Assembly: GCF_003597395.2 (NCBI RefSeq)
Contig: NC_133769.1
Location: 182,578,543 to 182,642,542 of the forward strand
DNA length: 64,000 bases
DNA from: Chelonoidis abingdonii
Lineage: Eukaryota > Chordata > Testudines > Testudinidae
Direction of reading: 5' to 3'
The notes under the pieces were generated by a model, which was not told the origin of the DNA, ran no database searches, and saw only the letters and a program-made list of their open reading frames with translations. Positions within the stretch are counted from its first letter, which is position 1. Each line of letters begins with the position of its first letter. A program made the position numbers and the translations under genes. This document shows, in pieces, positions 1 to 10,934 of the stretch.

Positions 1-146
1 TGAGCCTGTGATATCTCAGTTTCTCCCAGGAGAGTAGAGACAATTGTCATAAGCTGCTGAGATCCAAGTTGGGTGTGATGCCCCTTTTCAGCTACTAGTG
101 TTCCTGTGTAGGAGAAGTGGAGATTTGTATTTCTGGGGTCTTCCTA

Positions 147-439
147 CAGTGGCGGACTAGCCATCTGGCCAACAGGGCCTGTATCAAGGAGCGCCAGCCA
201 ACTGGGGGGGGGGGGGCAGAGAAATGGGCACCCATGCACCGTGAGCCTGCTCTTCCTGCCCACCCAGTGCTCTTGCCGGAGAGCAGGGTTGGGACCTGGG
301 GGCTTGCTCTCTTTATGCTCTTGCCTAGAGTTCCTGCCAGGGAGCAAGGTCGGGACAGGGGGGCTTGCAGGAGGAAGGTTTAGGGAGGGGCCCCCACTCA
401 CTCTGGCTCAGGGCCCCACAAAACCATAATCCACCTCCA
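147..439. mobile_element. Non-autonomous hAT MITE with perfect 8-bp TSD
   Basis: The element opens with cagtggcgga and closes with tccacctcca, an imperfect terminal inverted repeat (7 of 10 positions pair). It is flanked on both sides by tcttccta (139-146 and 440-447), a perfect 8-bp TSD, the length produced by hAT transposases. The interior is GC-rich, contains a run of 12 or more G near 205-217, and carries two related segments built around 'gggac..ggggcttgc'. There is no coding sequence. The family assignment follows from TSD length and terminus; the exact family is not named. Confidence 0.75.
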
Positions 440-447
440 TCTTCCTA

Positions 448-536
448 TATGTTTGTATAGCACCTTGCACAATGATCCCCTGATTTGTGAGATTTGGACA
501 CTACAACAATAAAACTCTTATTAAATAAGTAGACCT
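448..536 (+). repeat. 3' tail fragment of a MIR-type SINE
   Basis: The stretch 'tgtatagcacc..gcacaatg' followed by a CTGAT block and an AATAAA-rich end resembles the tail seen downstream of the MIR-type copy at 29143-29425. The hAT MITE at 147-439 sits immediately upstream and may have cut the older SINE in two. It is short and diverged, so the assignment is tentative. Confidence 0.4.
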
Positions 537-3330
537 CATTAAGAAGCTCTTTATAGATTTGTACACAGTTAAACATGCAGTGAGTGAGTGGCAGCATGGT
601 CAACAAGTCAGGAGGCTCTGAATCTGGGCTTTCTCACTATAGTTGTGGCACATCTGTGGACAGGCATCAGGTCCCCTTTGCCTATATGCATGACCTTGAT
701 GGGTCTAGGGCAGAGGGAGCTGAGGATGTGAGGGGAAGATGTTTGGTGGGGTCGGGAAAAGGAGGAAGTCTTCTGTCACTGTGGATCCCTGCCTAGGCCA
801 AGAAAGGTGTGTACAAACTTTAGAAATTGGAATCTCCTGAGCCTACGCTGGCAAGCTGCCTACAGGACAGGGAGCAGAGGGACCTTTTATTAATGGCTGA
901 GGGAGTGTGGGCTGAGGCTCAGCTGTCTTTGGCAGGGCTGGTAAAGAACTGATTATGAAGCTAAGTAGAATTACAGAATGAGAACCACAACATCTTTTGG
1001 TATTCAAACAAAATGAAGACCAACCACTGGTCAGGGTAATTGGCAATGGATACTGACACTAGATAGTCAAACTGACTACTCATGATTTACAATCCCTTTA
1101 ATGGGATACTTATAATTCCCCAAATGTGCAATTTTTTCAGGTTAGTGAATGTTGCTGAAATGTCTGAACACACAGTTTGTTGCTATTCTTGATTGTATTC
1201 ACAAAGTTTAAAAAGGTGGTGGTGTTGAAGGATTTGAGACCACAGGGACTGGGAATGGAATACAAACTCTTCCTCTCTAAGTCATTGGTCCCAACTCCAC
1301 CTAAGTTGATAGTGACTGAAAGTCAAACAATGTCAAGGCTATGCGGTGCTTATTTATAATAAGTTGGTGGTTTCAGCATCTAGTGGATAAGTGTCCACAT
1401 CACAAAAAAAGCCACTGAGTTTGTTTTTTCCTGGCATCCATGTGGTAAAAGACCGAATGGGTATGAGCTGTTCATGCACCTTTTTAAACGTAGTCCCATG
1501 CTAGCAACTCATTGAAGGCCCAATGTTGGGGATGCTCAGACTGCTGTTGCCTGTATCTCTTTTGTAGATCTAGAGGGGATTTTATTTTTCAAGGCTGTCA
1601 CACTGGTCCCTTCACAAATACCAAAATTCACTTAAAATAAAAAGCTATAACTGGGCAGATATCTAGAAATCTGCGATTTTAAAGGGCCCTGGTAACACAT
1701 GACTGGGTGAAATGAAAGACCAGGTGTTAAAGTAATCGGAACTAACTGTCAGAACAGTAGAGATGTTCACATGTGTTTTGTAAATTACTTTAGTAGATAT
1801 ATATATTACATTTTATGATTTCTTCTTCTTTCATTGTTTTTTCTCATCTTGAGTTTACCACTGATGGTTAAAATAATTGTGTTGTGTTTGTCATATAAAC
1901 CTGCTTTTCAATCCCCTTCTTCCATTCTTCTTATAAGACACCAGACTGGAAACACTTGTCCCCTAACATTCTAGTCAGTATCTTAAACTTCTTCAAATTG
2001 TAATTTTCCCTTTCTGCCTCTTATTTATCTGCCTGCCTCGTCTGTTTCTACAATTGTATTTTTCCCATACTTTACCTTTATTTTTAATATCCTCAGCTTG
2101 TTGTACTAGAAAGATTTATGTTACAATTTAAACAAGTGTCCTATTGACCCCACTAACACAACAATTTTAGTGTATCTCTGAGAACTGGTATGTCTTCTCC
2201 ACGTTGTGATTCATGCACTTCTTTTCTTTATAGCATTTTGTGAAATGGTTTATTATTACGCAGTTGCTGCAGACTACATTTGGTTGGCCATAATAAAACA
2301 AGCAATATGTAACACAGAAACATGAATCAGCCAGATTAAGAGTGATAATGAAACTCCCACAAGTGCTAGGGACAGGTGAATGAGGCCTTGGGAATACAAC
2401 ATTCATACCTCTGTCTATGAAATCTGTTATCACATTCAAGAAAAAAAAAGGTATGACATAAAATATGGTTTGTTTTTCTCATTTTAACTACTTTAAAGCA
2501 GAATAACTAATTAGTTATTTTGAAGTCTACTCATTCCATATTGTTCATGGAGTCTTGAATACAGCTCTTATATTGCAATGGTAAAAATAGTGTGAATGCT
2601 AATAGAGGAGTTCAGTATGCAGCTTTGCACTTTTCAGACATGTGAGCAAGACGATAGCAAACAGAAGCACATAAATTTTTATACTCTCTTTGGGATGAAC
2701 TGTAAGGAAAGCTGTCACTCTGTAAGAAAATGTGGCTAATTTTAAGGGAGAAGCACTGATTTTTGTAGACCTAGAGCTTGCAGAACAACATAACTTTTCT
2801 GAGCCTTTAAGAAAGAATTAGATGTCACAGAACTCAAAATCTGTGACAGCTGAGGAATAGGTGTTCTGCTTCTCAGACATTATACAGTAGGCTAGTGGGG
2901 AAAATGACAAGTGATGTCTGAAATATGCTAAAAGCTATAAGATATATCCCCAATTTTTGCATATTTTGGAGGGGATTGATGACATTGGAGTCCAAATGCA
3001 TTGTAGATACCTCCAACAGGATTTTAATCTTCCAAATGCAAATTGATCATGAAGGCATAAAGGCCCACACAGGTGGATCCCTATGGAGAATAATAAGGGT
3101 ACCATGGAGGAATAATGTGACATGGAAAGCATAAAGGGAATGGTTAAAACTCATCCAATTTCAATAAAGCCTTTAGTGTTATACCAAGGATCACTTGGGT
3201 CAACAAGCCAGATTGTCAGCTGGTGTACACTGGCTAATTTAATAATGTTACCTCTGGGTTTACATTATAAAGGGTATATCCATGATGCAAAAGATAAAAA
3301 GTTAATGAAAAACTTCTGATGATTTGTGCT
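537..3330. other. No gene or clear repeat recognised
   Basis: This 2.8-kb stretch is AT-rich and broken by stops in all frames. I see no splice-bounded exon and no recognisable transposon protein. The only structure I noted is an 18-nt perfect palindrome with a TAATTA centre at 2502-2519, and a possible fragment of a foldback repeat near 3208-3230. Confidence 0.5.
2502..2519. repeat. 18-nt perfect palindrome with TAATTA core
   Basis: The sequence aataactaattagttatt equals its own reverse complement. TAATTA is the generic homeodomain half-site pair, but a palindrome this short is expected by chance in AT-rich DNA. No function is claimed. Confidence 0.6.
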
Positions 3331-4148
3331 TGTAATAGCCTCCTACTCAGATTTGAACCTTAGCGTTCATAAACTGAGAAGCTACCATGAAACCTCCAAG
3401 CTTAAATTACCAGCTTGGATCTGATCTCGCTGCCACCAATCAGGATTCAGGGCTCCTGATCGCCCCCGGGTCGCCCCAACCCTATCCCTGGGGGACCACA
3501 AGACCCAGCACCCCCTGGTCTCCCTATCTCATCCCCAGCTTCCCCCTCGCCTGGGTTATGCCTGAGCGATGCTTGTACTAAACCTCCTTGACTGACAAAC
3601 CATCGAGGGCAATTTACCTTCCCCCTGGAGGTATGCATTCAGAACTTGGTCAAGCTAAGACAAAGAGATTTTTCTCCCTCTTCGGACCGTACTTTACCAG
3701 AGAAAACCAAAAACCCACAGGTTTTAAAAAAGAAACGTTATATACAAAAGAGAGAAATTACATAGAATATCAACTCTGCATTCCAAGAATCAATAAGGGC
3801 TATTGCTTATAAGAGAATTAGGAATAAACAGTCTGATTCAAAAAATAGCCAAATTTAAACCAGTCAGCAAAGTACACACATGTAAATACAGCTACAGTAT
3901 AAACCTATTGCTTTTCCTTTTGTACTTACAACTTGGTAACAGCAGGGTAGAAAGAAGCTTGGAGATAGAAAGAAAAGTTGTTCTCTCATAGCTGAAAGAA
4001 ACCAAAAGACACAGAATAAAGCCAAACCCCTCCAGAGGTTCCCTCCCCTGCTTTTAAAAATACGGTTTCCTGATTGGTCCTCTGGTCAGGTGTTAGGTTC
4101 CCTTTGCAGGTAAAAGAAACATTAACCCTTAGCTATCTAATTATGACA
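3331..4148 (-). mobile_element. Solo LTR of an ERV-type element (copy 1), 5-bp TSD
   Basis: The 818-bp unit begins tgtaatagcc and ends ttatgaca on the + strand, giving TG...CA termini. It is bracketed by a perfect 5-bp TSD, gtgct (3326-3330 and 4149-4153). Its two ends and a segment near 3415-3450 (tctgatctcg, ctgccacca) match the LTR at 6187-7134, so both belong to one family. The natural LTR orientation is probably the minus strand, which begins TGTCATAA and carries the conserved 'ctaagggtta' and 'caggtgttt' type blocks at its start; this orientation is from recollection of turtle LTRs. No internal viral coding region is present, so it is a solo LTR left by recombination. Confidence 0.85.
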
Positions 4149-5095
4149 GTGCTGTTGTCTGAAAAATATGAAGACTCACAGAGCTTGTAACTTGATTCTA
4201 CTGCATTTTCCAGTTTACCAGATAATATAGGCAATTACTCTTGGAAAAGGAAAGCATACTGTGTGTTTTTAAGCCCTTGGCCCTGTAAGTACTTAAATGC
4301 ATGCTTAACTTTATGCTCTAATTGTAGTCCTATTAACTCCAAAACCCAACAGACTTAAAATTCCTTAGTGTTAATGTAATGTTGGATTGAGCACATTTGA
4401 AGTTGGGCACTCCAGCATTATATAAGCCATGTTGAGCACCTAATGCTTTTAATGGTATAAATAACATTAATGTATTGTTGTCTACATTTGAGAACAAAAT
4501 ATGAATAGAAAATGCCACTTTTGTGTACTGTGTTTGAAGTTAGCATTTAGAAAGTAACCTGAAATCCTGAAGTTTCTTGTCTCTTGGATGTTAATTTAAA
4601 CTTCAGTGGTGTTTAGAACAAACTGGGAGAACCAAAGGCTAATCTAGGGAAGTTTGTTAAGCTTTTAGGTGGACCATATGATAGACTCTCAAATTCTACA
4701 TTATTCTTGCCCAGCTTGGTTGTTTGAAAGACCTGTGTTTCAGTATCAGTTATAAACATCATCATCATTATTATTATTATTATTGTTTATTATTAAACAA
4801 AATCAGGAAAGCATGTCACTAAAATGGAGCTACTATTCATCCTATCAAACTAAACTAAAAATGAAAATACACTATCATCTCATCAGGGTCAATTTAACAA
4901 ATCAACAAGTGAGCAATACTGGATTGTAATCAATATTCAATTTAGTTAGAATACCAGATTAATGCAACAGATAACAAATCCTAAGGAGAGATCTAAAGAG
5001 GTAGCTGTCCATTTGGATCTAAATCCCCAGATAAAGAACCTTATCAGAGACTATCAAATCAGGATTGGAGCAGGTTATTTGGATAGTGAAACCAA
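4149..5095. other. No gene seen; short ATC/ATT microsatellite
   Basis: This stretch between the first LTR and the antisense CR1 shows no coding sequence. It contains a (CAT/ATT)n simple repeat at about 4757-4785 and, near 4270-4330, a short fragment resembling a widespread 'gcttaacttta' foldback repeat. Confidence 0.5.
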
Positions 5096-6186
5096 ATTTT
5101 CATAGATTCCAAGACCACAAAGGACTTTTGTGATTATCTAGTCTGACCTCTTGTATGACACAGGCCATAAAACTTCCGCCAAATAATTCCTAGAGCAGAT
5201 CTTCTTTTAGAAAAATATCCTCTGTTACCTTAAAAATTGCCAGTGATGGAGAATCCACTATGACCCTTGGTAAATTGTCTAATGTTTAATTATTCTCACT
5301 GTTTCAAATTTATGCCTTATTTCCATTTTGAATTTGTCTAACTTCAACTTCCAGCCATTGAATCATGTTATATCTTTCACTGCTAGATTGAAGAGCCCGT
5401 TATCAAATATTTATTCCCCATGTAAGTATTTATAGACTGTGACCAAGTCACCCCTTAATCTTCTCTTTGTAAAACTAGATAGCTGCTTCTTGCATCTATC
5501 ATTATAAAGTAGGTTTTCTAATACTTAATCATTTCTTATGGCTCTTCTCTGAACCCTCTCCAATTTTTCAGCATCTTTCTTGAATTGTAGAGACCAAAAC
5601 TGGACACATTATTCCAGCAGCAGTCATACCAGTGCCATATACAAAAGTAAAATAATTTACCTTCTATTAGAGGTTCCCTTGTTTATGCATCCCAGGATTG
5701 TATTGGCTTTTTGGACACAACATGGCACTAGGAGACCATGTTCAGCTGATTATCCACTGTGAATCCCAAATCTTTTTCAGAGTCACTGCTTCTCAGAATA
5801 GAATCTCTCAGTCTGCAAATATGGCCTACATTCTTTGTTCCTAGATGTGTATATATTTACATTCCATCCTATAAGAAGGCATATTTTTTTGCTTGTGCTA
5901 GTCAATCCAGACCGCTCTGCCTCAGTCCTTTTCATTATTTTGTCATTTGCTAAATTTATCAGTTATTTTTTTTCTTCTTCCAGGTCATTGATTAAATAGC
6001 GTATGGCCGAGAACCAATCCCTACAGACCTCAATGGAAACACACCCGTGCAATGATGATTCCCTGTTTACAATTACATTTTGAAACTATTCAGATAGCCA
6101 GTTTTTAATCTATTTAATGTGTGCCATGTTAATTTTGTATCATTCTAGTTTTTAATCAAAATGTCATGCAGTACCAAATTAAGCCC
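5096..6186 (-). pseudogene. CR1 LINE, 3' half (antisense, degraded)
   Basis: Read on the minus strand, this is the C-terminal half of a CR1 reverse transcriptase followed by the 3' end. Recognisable blocks are the region after the RT palm, the 'YCVQFWS...EKLERVQRRA' type segment (plus-strand 5540-5620) and the terminal 'VDSPSL' block (about 5250-5280). The F/Y-x-DD catalytic block, near 5937-5957, is mutated, and stops and frameshifts are frequent, so it is dead. The 3' end lies near 5096, next to 'tcatagattc', the usual CR1 terminal repeat. The copy continues at 7135-7858; the LTR at 6187-7134 splits it within the RT domain. CR1 elements normally amplify by target-primed reverse transcription. 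Confidence 0.85.
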
Positions 6187-7134
6187 TATCATAAGCATCT
6201 TTCCCAAATCTGGACCGTAGCGTCCAAAAATCTGGGTGCCTGCATGAACCCCTCTAAGCTTAATTTCCAGCTTAGATCTGATCTCGTTGCCACCAGCCAA
6301 AAATTCCAGGAGTTTTGGCTCCGTCCTGGTCTCCCTAAACTTTCCCTGGGAGGGACCCCAAGGGAAATAACCCACTTCCCTTCTCCATCTCTCATCTCCC
6401 ACCCGCTTTTCCTCTCGGGCTACCTGAGGTACGTGCTATCTCTTTACATCCACAATAAGCAAGTGTTCTCTACGTATTCCACGAAGGAACCACACCACAA
6501 GATACAAGGAAACAGAAATGATTCTATCTCTCGTCCCCTCCCACAAATCCCTGGTGCTGCAGAGTACCTCGTAGATTGAACACAAGAGATATCCCTCCTT
6601 TTCCTTCTTCTAGCCTACCAGAGAGAAAAACTCAAACAAGTTCTTAGAAAAGACTTTAGTATCAAATACGAGACAAGAAAAACACATAACATATAATCTC
6701 TTGCCTTAAGTTGACAAATCACAGGTTGTAGCGGGGAAGAGCTGATTACTTAAAAGAAACATAATGAATAAAAAGCGCAACTTATTCAAAAGAGAAACTA
6801 ATTTAAACGGATTCCAGCACATCTCCACACATAGTAAATAACAACCAAGAACATTAACAAGCCTATTGTTTGCTACCTTTGTACTTACAACTTTGAAACC
6901 TGAAGATTAGAAGCTGAAAGAATAGAAAGAAGCCTCTATAAGCCGAGAAGAAAACAAAAAACAGAAACAAAAAAAAGAAAAAGAAAAAAAAACTCAGACC
7001 ACAAGAAATTCCCTCCCTGAACTTTGAAAAATCCGGTTTCACCTGATTGGTACCTGTTGGTCAGGTGTTTGGTTCTCTTTGTTAACCCTTTACAGGTGAA
7101 AGAAACAGTAACCCTTAGCTATCTATTTATGACA
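6187..7134 (-). mobile_element. Solo LTR of an ERV-type element (copy 2) nested in CR1, 5-bp TSD
   Basis: This 948-bp unit begins tatcataagc (a TG to TA change at the first dinucleotide) and ends tttatgaca. It is flanked by agccc at 6182-6186 and 7135-7139, a perfect 5-bp TSD. Removing it joins two halves of the CR1 copy in the expected order. Several blocks match the LTR at 3331-4148 (tagcgt, agcttaa.ttccagctt, tctgatctcg, and the last 50 bp). There is no internal viral coding region, so it is a solo LTR younger than the CR1 it interrupts. A 137-codon open frame across it is not a gene. Confidence 0.88.
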
Positions 7135-7858
7135 AGCCCTTACTGAAATCTGAGTATATTACATCAACACTATTATCTTTATCAAACAAAAATCTATAAT
7201 CTCATTTAAAAAACCAAGTTAGTCTGTCAGGATTTATTTTTATCCTTCTTTAATTTTTATTAATCAAGTGCTGCATTAAAGTCTCATGTCTGCTGCTCCA
7301 TTATCTTTCTTGTTATTGATGTCTGATTGACAGGCTTATAATTGGCCACATCATTCCATTTACCCTTTTAAAATATTAGCAAAAATTAGCTTTATTCCAT
7401 TCTCCTGGAACTTCCCCAGTGTTCCAAACTTCATTGAAAATCAACAATAAGGTTCCAGTGAACTCCATAGCCAGCTCTTCTAAAACTCTTTGCAAGTTAT
7501 TTGGATCTGCTGATTTTATAGATGTCTAACTTTCTAATAGTTGCTCTTTAACATCAACTTTAGTTAGTGTTGGAGTGGAAAGTATTTCATATAACATGAT
7601 ATAACTACATAATCTGTTTTTCCCAAGTATAGAAAAGAAATTTATTGAAAAATTCTGCCTTTTCTGCTTTGTTGTTGATAATTATACTACTTCAATCTAT
7701 TAATGGACCAATACCATTGTTGGGATTCTTTTTGTTCTTAATATACTTTAAAAAACCCCATCCTTCTTGTTGTCCTTAACTCTGCTGGCCACAGATTTCT
7801 CCTTGTGTTCCTTTGCTTCTCTTATTCGTATTTTACAATTAGTTTTCTAATATATAAT
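7135..7858 (-). pseudogene. CR1 LINE, RT N-terminal half (antisense, degraded)
   Basis: The minus strand encodes remnants of the linker and first half of CR1 reverse transcriptase: a basic 'RVKDNKK' type segment (about 7770-7800), a 'NYRPVSL' type block (near 7330-7350), and 'TNL...DKG' leading to 'VDVIY.D' at about 7150-7200. It is contiguous with 5096-6186 once the nested LTR is removed. The 5' end is truncated near 7858, as is usual for LINEs. Frameshifts and stops are present throughout. Confidence 0.82.
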
Positions 7859-7877
7859 TTGAGAGAAAGGGAAGGAA

Positions 7878-7929
<52 letters not shown>

Positions 7930-7930
7930 C
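7878..7930. repeat. (TATC)n microsatellite
   Basis: About 13 uninterrupted tetranucleotide units sit just beyond the 5' truncation point of the CR1 copy. It is likely length-polymorphic. Confidence 0.95.
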
Positions 7931-9040
7931 CAGTCAAAATTCCGAATATTGAATATGTCACTGGGAAAGTAATTTGAGAACATTAGTATTCTGAAAAAGG
8001 TTGTTGGAAAGCAAGTTGGAGTTCAGTCTTGCTTGTCATTGCTCATAGTCACATGCATGAGTAACTTTACTCAAATAAATATCCCAATGAAAATAAATAG
8101 GTCTGTACACGTGAATAAGTTAATAAGGGATAAGTGTCTGGAGGGTCAAATTCTTAGGTATTTCAGTCTGTGTGCCTGCAAGTCAGGGACTGATATCTAA
8201 GACCCTGATCTTGCAAATATTTATGCAGTGACTAACTGTCGAGGGGAAATATTTGAACTGACTACTCATAAATTGCTGCCAGATATCAAAGAATACAAGC
8301 AGAAAAATACTCTCTATTTTCACTTACATTGAAGTAGTAATATGGGTAATGATATATATCTCACAAAATAAATACAAACAGCTTTTAAAAAACTCAAGTG
8401 TTAATTTACAGTAATGCTAAAGATACATTGGCTTTTCCATTTTAACTGGGCTAAAAACTCTGGGCCAAATAAGCTTACTCTAGTTTACACTAGCTGAGAG
8501 TGTGGCCCTCCATACAGAAGTCAAACATAGTAGAGAGAGACTACTGCTGGAAAATGCCTTCATACAGCATGACGTCATTAGGACTGAATCAATATTTATC
8601 TCCATGATAGGATTATTACACATCATCTTGATCATTTTGGTAGTGTTCAGGCACTCCACACCGTCAAAAGCTTTTTGCTAAAGAGTGCTCTATCCTGCTG
8701 TGCAGATGAGAATTGTGAGAGGATTGAACTAACATGGTGCTTTGTTCCACATCCGGTAAAGTGAAGTAGCATGAAGAGAATGACACTAAAGTTTAATGTG
8801 TTGCAAAAAACACCCTTTCCAGCTCACATTTTAAGGCACTGAGCAGCTGGCTATTAAAAAGACTTTTATGGGAAATATTGGAAGATATTATATGCCTGTG
8901 GCTATGACTCATGCCAGTTTTTGCTCTCATGTCTCTGGAGCTCACCTGCCTGGTAAAGCAAGATAGCAATAGGAATCTTCAGGTGATAAAATGGTTTCTA
9001 TTCACATCTCTTGCATGTGCAGGATGCCCCTAAGATGTTA
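7931..9040. other. No gene or clear repeat recognised
   Basis: AT-rich sequence with only short open frames. I see no transposon protein remnants and no exon signals I would trust. A 'gaccctgatcttgcaaa' segment at about 8198-8215 resembles the edge of a common foldback repeat. Confidence 0.5.
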
Positions 9041-9655
9041 TTTTTGAATGTTATGATTCCTGATGTCAGATTTGTGTCCATTTACTCTTTTGTGTAGAGA
9101 CTGTTCGCTTTGGCCAATGTACATGGCAGAGCAGCATTGCTGGAACATGATGGCATATATCACATTGGTAGATGTGCAGGTGAATGAGCCCCTGATGGTA
9201 TGGCTGATGTGATTAGGTCCTATGATGGTGTCACTTGAATAGATATGTGGACAGAGTTGGCATCAGGCTTTGTTGCAAGGATAGGTTCCTGGGTTAGTGT
9301 TTTTGTTGTGTGGTGTGTGGTTGCTGATAAGTGTTTGCTTGTTGGAAGGCTGTCTGTAAGTGAGGACTGGTCTGTCTCCCAAGATCTGTGAGAGTGAGGA
9401 ATCATCTTTCAGGATAGGTTGAGGATCTTTGATGATGTGCTGGACAGGTTTTAGTTGGGGGCTGAAGGTGATGGCTAGTGGCGTTCTATTACTTTCTTTG
9501 TTGGGCCTGTCCTGTAGTAGGTGACTTCTGGGTACCCTTCCGGCTCTGTCAATCTGTTTTTTTCACTTCAGCAGGTGGGTATTGTAGTTTTAAGAATGCT
9601 TGATAAAAATCTTGTAGGTGTTTGTCTCTGTCTGAGGGATTGGAGCAAATGCAAA
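9041..9655 (-). pseudogene. Penelope-like RT C-terminus plus GIY-YIG start, inverted fragment
   Basis: Read on the minus strand from 9655 down, the translation runs through the region after the RT core (blocks resembling 'SDRDKHLQDL', 'ILGDRPVL', 'HTPHN') into a cysteine-bearing segment near 9240-9270. It then reaches a GIY-YIG-like motif (type 'VIYAIM..Q.C..AMYIGQ') at about 9100-9165 and ends in 'NGHKSDI' at about 9065-9085. The GIY-YIG nuclease is the hallmark of canonical Penelope-like elements. Frameshifts (for example in a poly-A run near 9557-9565) and stops make it non-functional. Confidence 0.78.
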
Positions 9656-9656
9656 G

Positions 9657-9890
9657 TGGACACAAATCTGACATCAGGAATCATAACATTCAAAAACCAG
9701 TAGGAGAACACTTCAACCTCTCTGGTCACTCAGTAACAGACTTAAAGGTGGTAATTTTGCAACAGAAAAGCTTCAAAAACAGGCTCCAATGAGAAACTGC
9801 TGAACTAGAATTAATTTGCAAACTAAATACATTAACTTGGTCTTGAATACAGACTGGGGGTGGGTGGGTCATTGCACAAATTGAGTCTAC
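9657..9890 (+). pseudogene. Penelope-like GIY-YIG C-terminus and ORF end
   Basis: The plus strand resumes the same reading with 'GHKSDIRNH', 'KPVGEHFNLSGHS' and 'VVILQQKSFKNR', the conserved end of the GIY-YIG domain, then runs into the C-terminal tail and the 3' untranslated region. Some in-frame spans remain open but the gene lacks its 5' part. It shares 'gcaacagaaaagcttcaaaa' with the copy that begins at 52581. Confidence 0.78.
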
Positions 9891-10094
9891 TTCCCCATGT
9901 TAAGTATCCTCACACCTTCTTGTCCACTGTCTGGAATGGGACATCTTGATTATCATCACAAATGTTTGTTTTTTTCCTCATGATAATAGCTCATCTTAAT
10001 TAATTAGCCTCTCAGAGTTGGTAGGGCAACTTCCAACTTTTCATGTTCTCTGTATGTATATATATCTTCTTACGATATGTTCCATTCTAAGCAT

Positions 10095-10132
10095 CTGATA
10101 AAGTGGGCTGTAGCGCACGAAAGCTTATGCTC
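10095..10132 (+). ncRNA. Hammerhead-ribozyme-like core, mutated copy
   Basis: The order is CTGATAA (10095-10101), a 6-bp hairpin GTGGGC/GCGCAC closed by TGTA (10103-10118), GAAA (10119-10122), a minimal GC-TTAT-GC hairpin, then TC before the putative cleavage point. This follows hammerhead order with a very short stem III, as described for Penelope-like elements. Here the conserved CUGAUGA has G to A at the position of the catalytic G, and stem II has one mismatch, so this copy should be inactive. One extra A separates the core from stem II and no clear stem I is visible, so the assignment is a hypothesis. Confidence 0.35.
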
Positions 10133-10180
10133 AAATAAATTTGTTAGTCTCTAAGGTGCCACAAGTACTCCTGTTCTTTT

Positions 10181-10855
10181 TACACCACTAACCATTGTTA
10201 TCTCTGTATGAGTGTAAAGGTTTATTGAACAGTCCTCAGCAATGTCACATTTCTCTGTAAACATCTCAAGCACAGATGCTGAGGACAAGCTGAGAGCTCA
10301 GTGTTAATGCTTTGGCTCCCCATAACACTTTCATCAGTCTGTAGGATAGACACTAGTGTTACCAGGGGACTCACTTAGTCTGAACAGATCAGATCACACT
10401 TAATACCCATCTAGTATTGGCAATGCATATCATCTTTTTAAATGAAGCAATTCTTATCTCTGTTAACCATGGTGGAAGAAGTTCACCAGTGGAGTCCATT
10501 ATTTTAGCCAGAAGTTTGATATTTCTTTTCTTCAAGGCTATTAAACTGGAGAAACTACATTTCTCAGTTATATTTCTTTTCTTTGCAGGTAACTGAGAAA
10601 CAAGACATAGGGAGGTCTTATTGTCAGGATGCCTCAACTAAGGATGCCAGGATGCCTCAACTAAGTGTGATTACTAGAGAGGGGCTAAGCACATCTTGAA
10701 TTTTTTTCTAAAAATAAAATCAATAGAAAAGAAGTCAGACAATGGCACCTTATTTTCAGAAAAGAACTTCATGACTTTCAGTATTTCTTCAATAGTAATT
10801 GGTTAATCAAGGTTGTTTTTACTTTGAGGTATTTCAGAGAGCTCAGTCTTGTTTG
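10181..10855. other. No gene recognised
   Basis: AT-rich sequence after the Penelope-like tail. A tandem 'aggatgcctcaactaag' pair at about 10626-10665 is a short direct duplication. No coding or transposon protein signal is seen. Confidence 0.5.
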
Positions 10856-10934
10856 AGTGTTTTTATTTCTAATAGATTATTTCAAGTGGGATATATATAT
10901 ATACTTGAAATAATCTATTAGAAATAAAAACACT
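10856..10934. repeat. Perfect 31-bp inverted repeat with 17-nt AT spacer
   Basis: 10856-10886 and 10904-10934 are exact reverse complements, separated by tgggatatatatatata. The arms include agtgtttttatttctaatag. A transcript or single strand would form a long hairpin. No MITE family is recognised, and exact identity suggests recent formation by template switching, or an assembly or library fold-back artefact. A further (TA)n run lies at about 10954-10970. Confidence 0.9.

Larger units (their letters stand above)
9041..10180. mobile_element. Penelope-like retroelement with 5' inversion
   Basis: This is a Penelope-like element in two oppositely oriented parts. 9041-9655 carries the reverse-transcriptase C-terminus and start of the GIY-YIG endonuclease on the minus strand. 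9657-10180 carries the end of the endonuclease and the 3' untranslated tail on the plus strand. A 40-bp segment occurs at 9041-9080 and, as its exact reverse complement, at 9657-9696, so the two halves overlap at the inversion junction. This matches twin priming, in which the 5' part of a retrotransposon insertion is inverted. The tail matches the second copy at 52581-52987 through 'ccacaagtactcctgttctt'. No clear TSD was found. Confidence 0.8.

Noticed and set aside
6166..6579. 137-codon open frame
   Set aside because: It runs from CR1 sequence across the LTR boundary; a chance fusion of two repeats.
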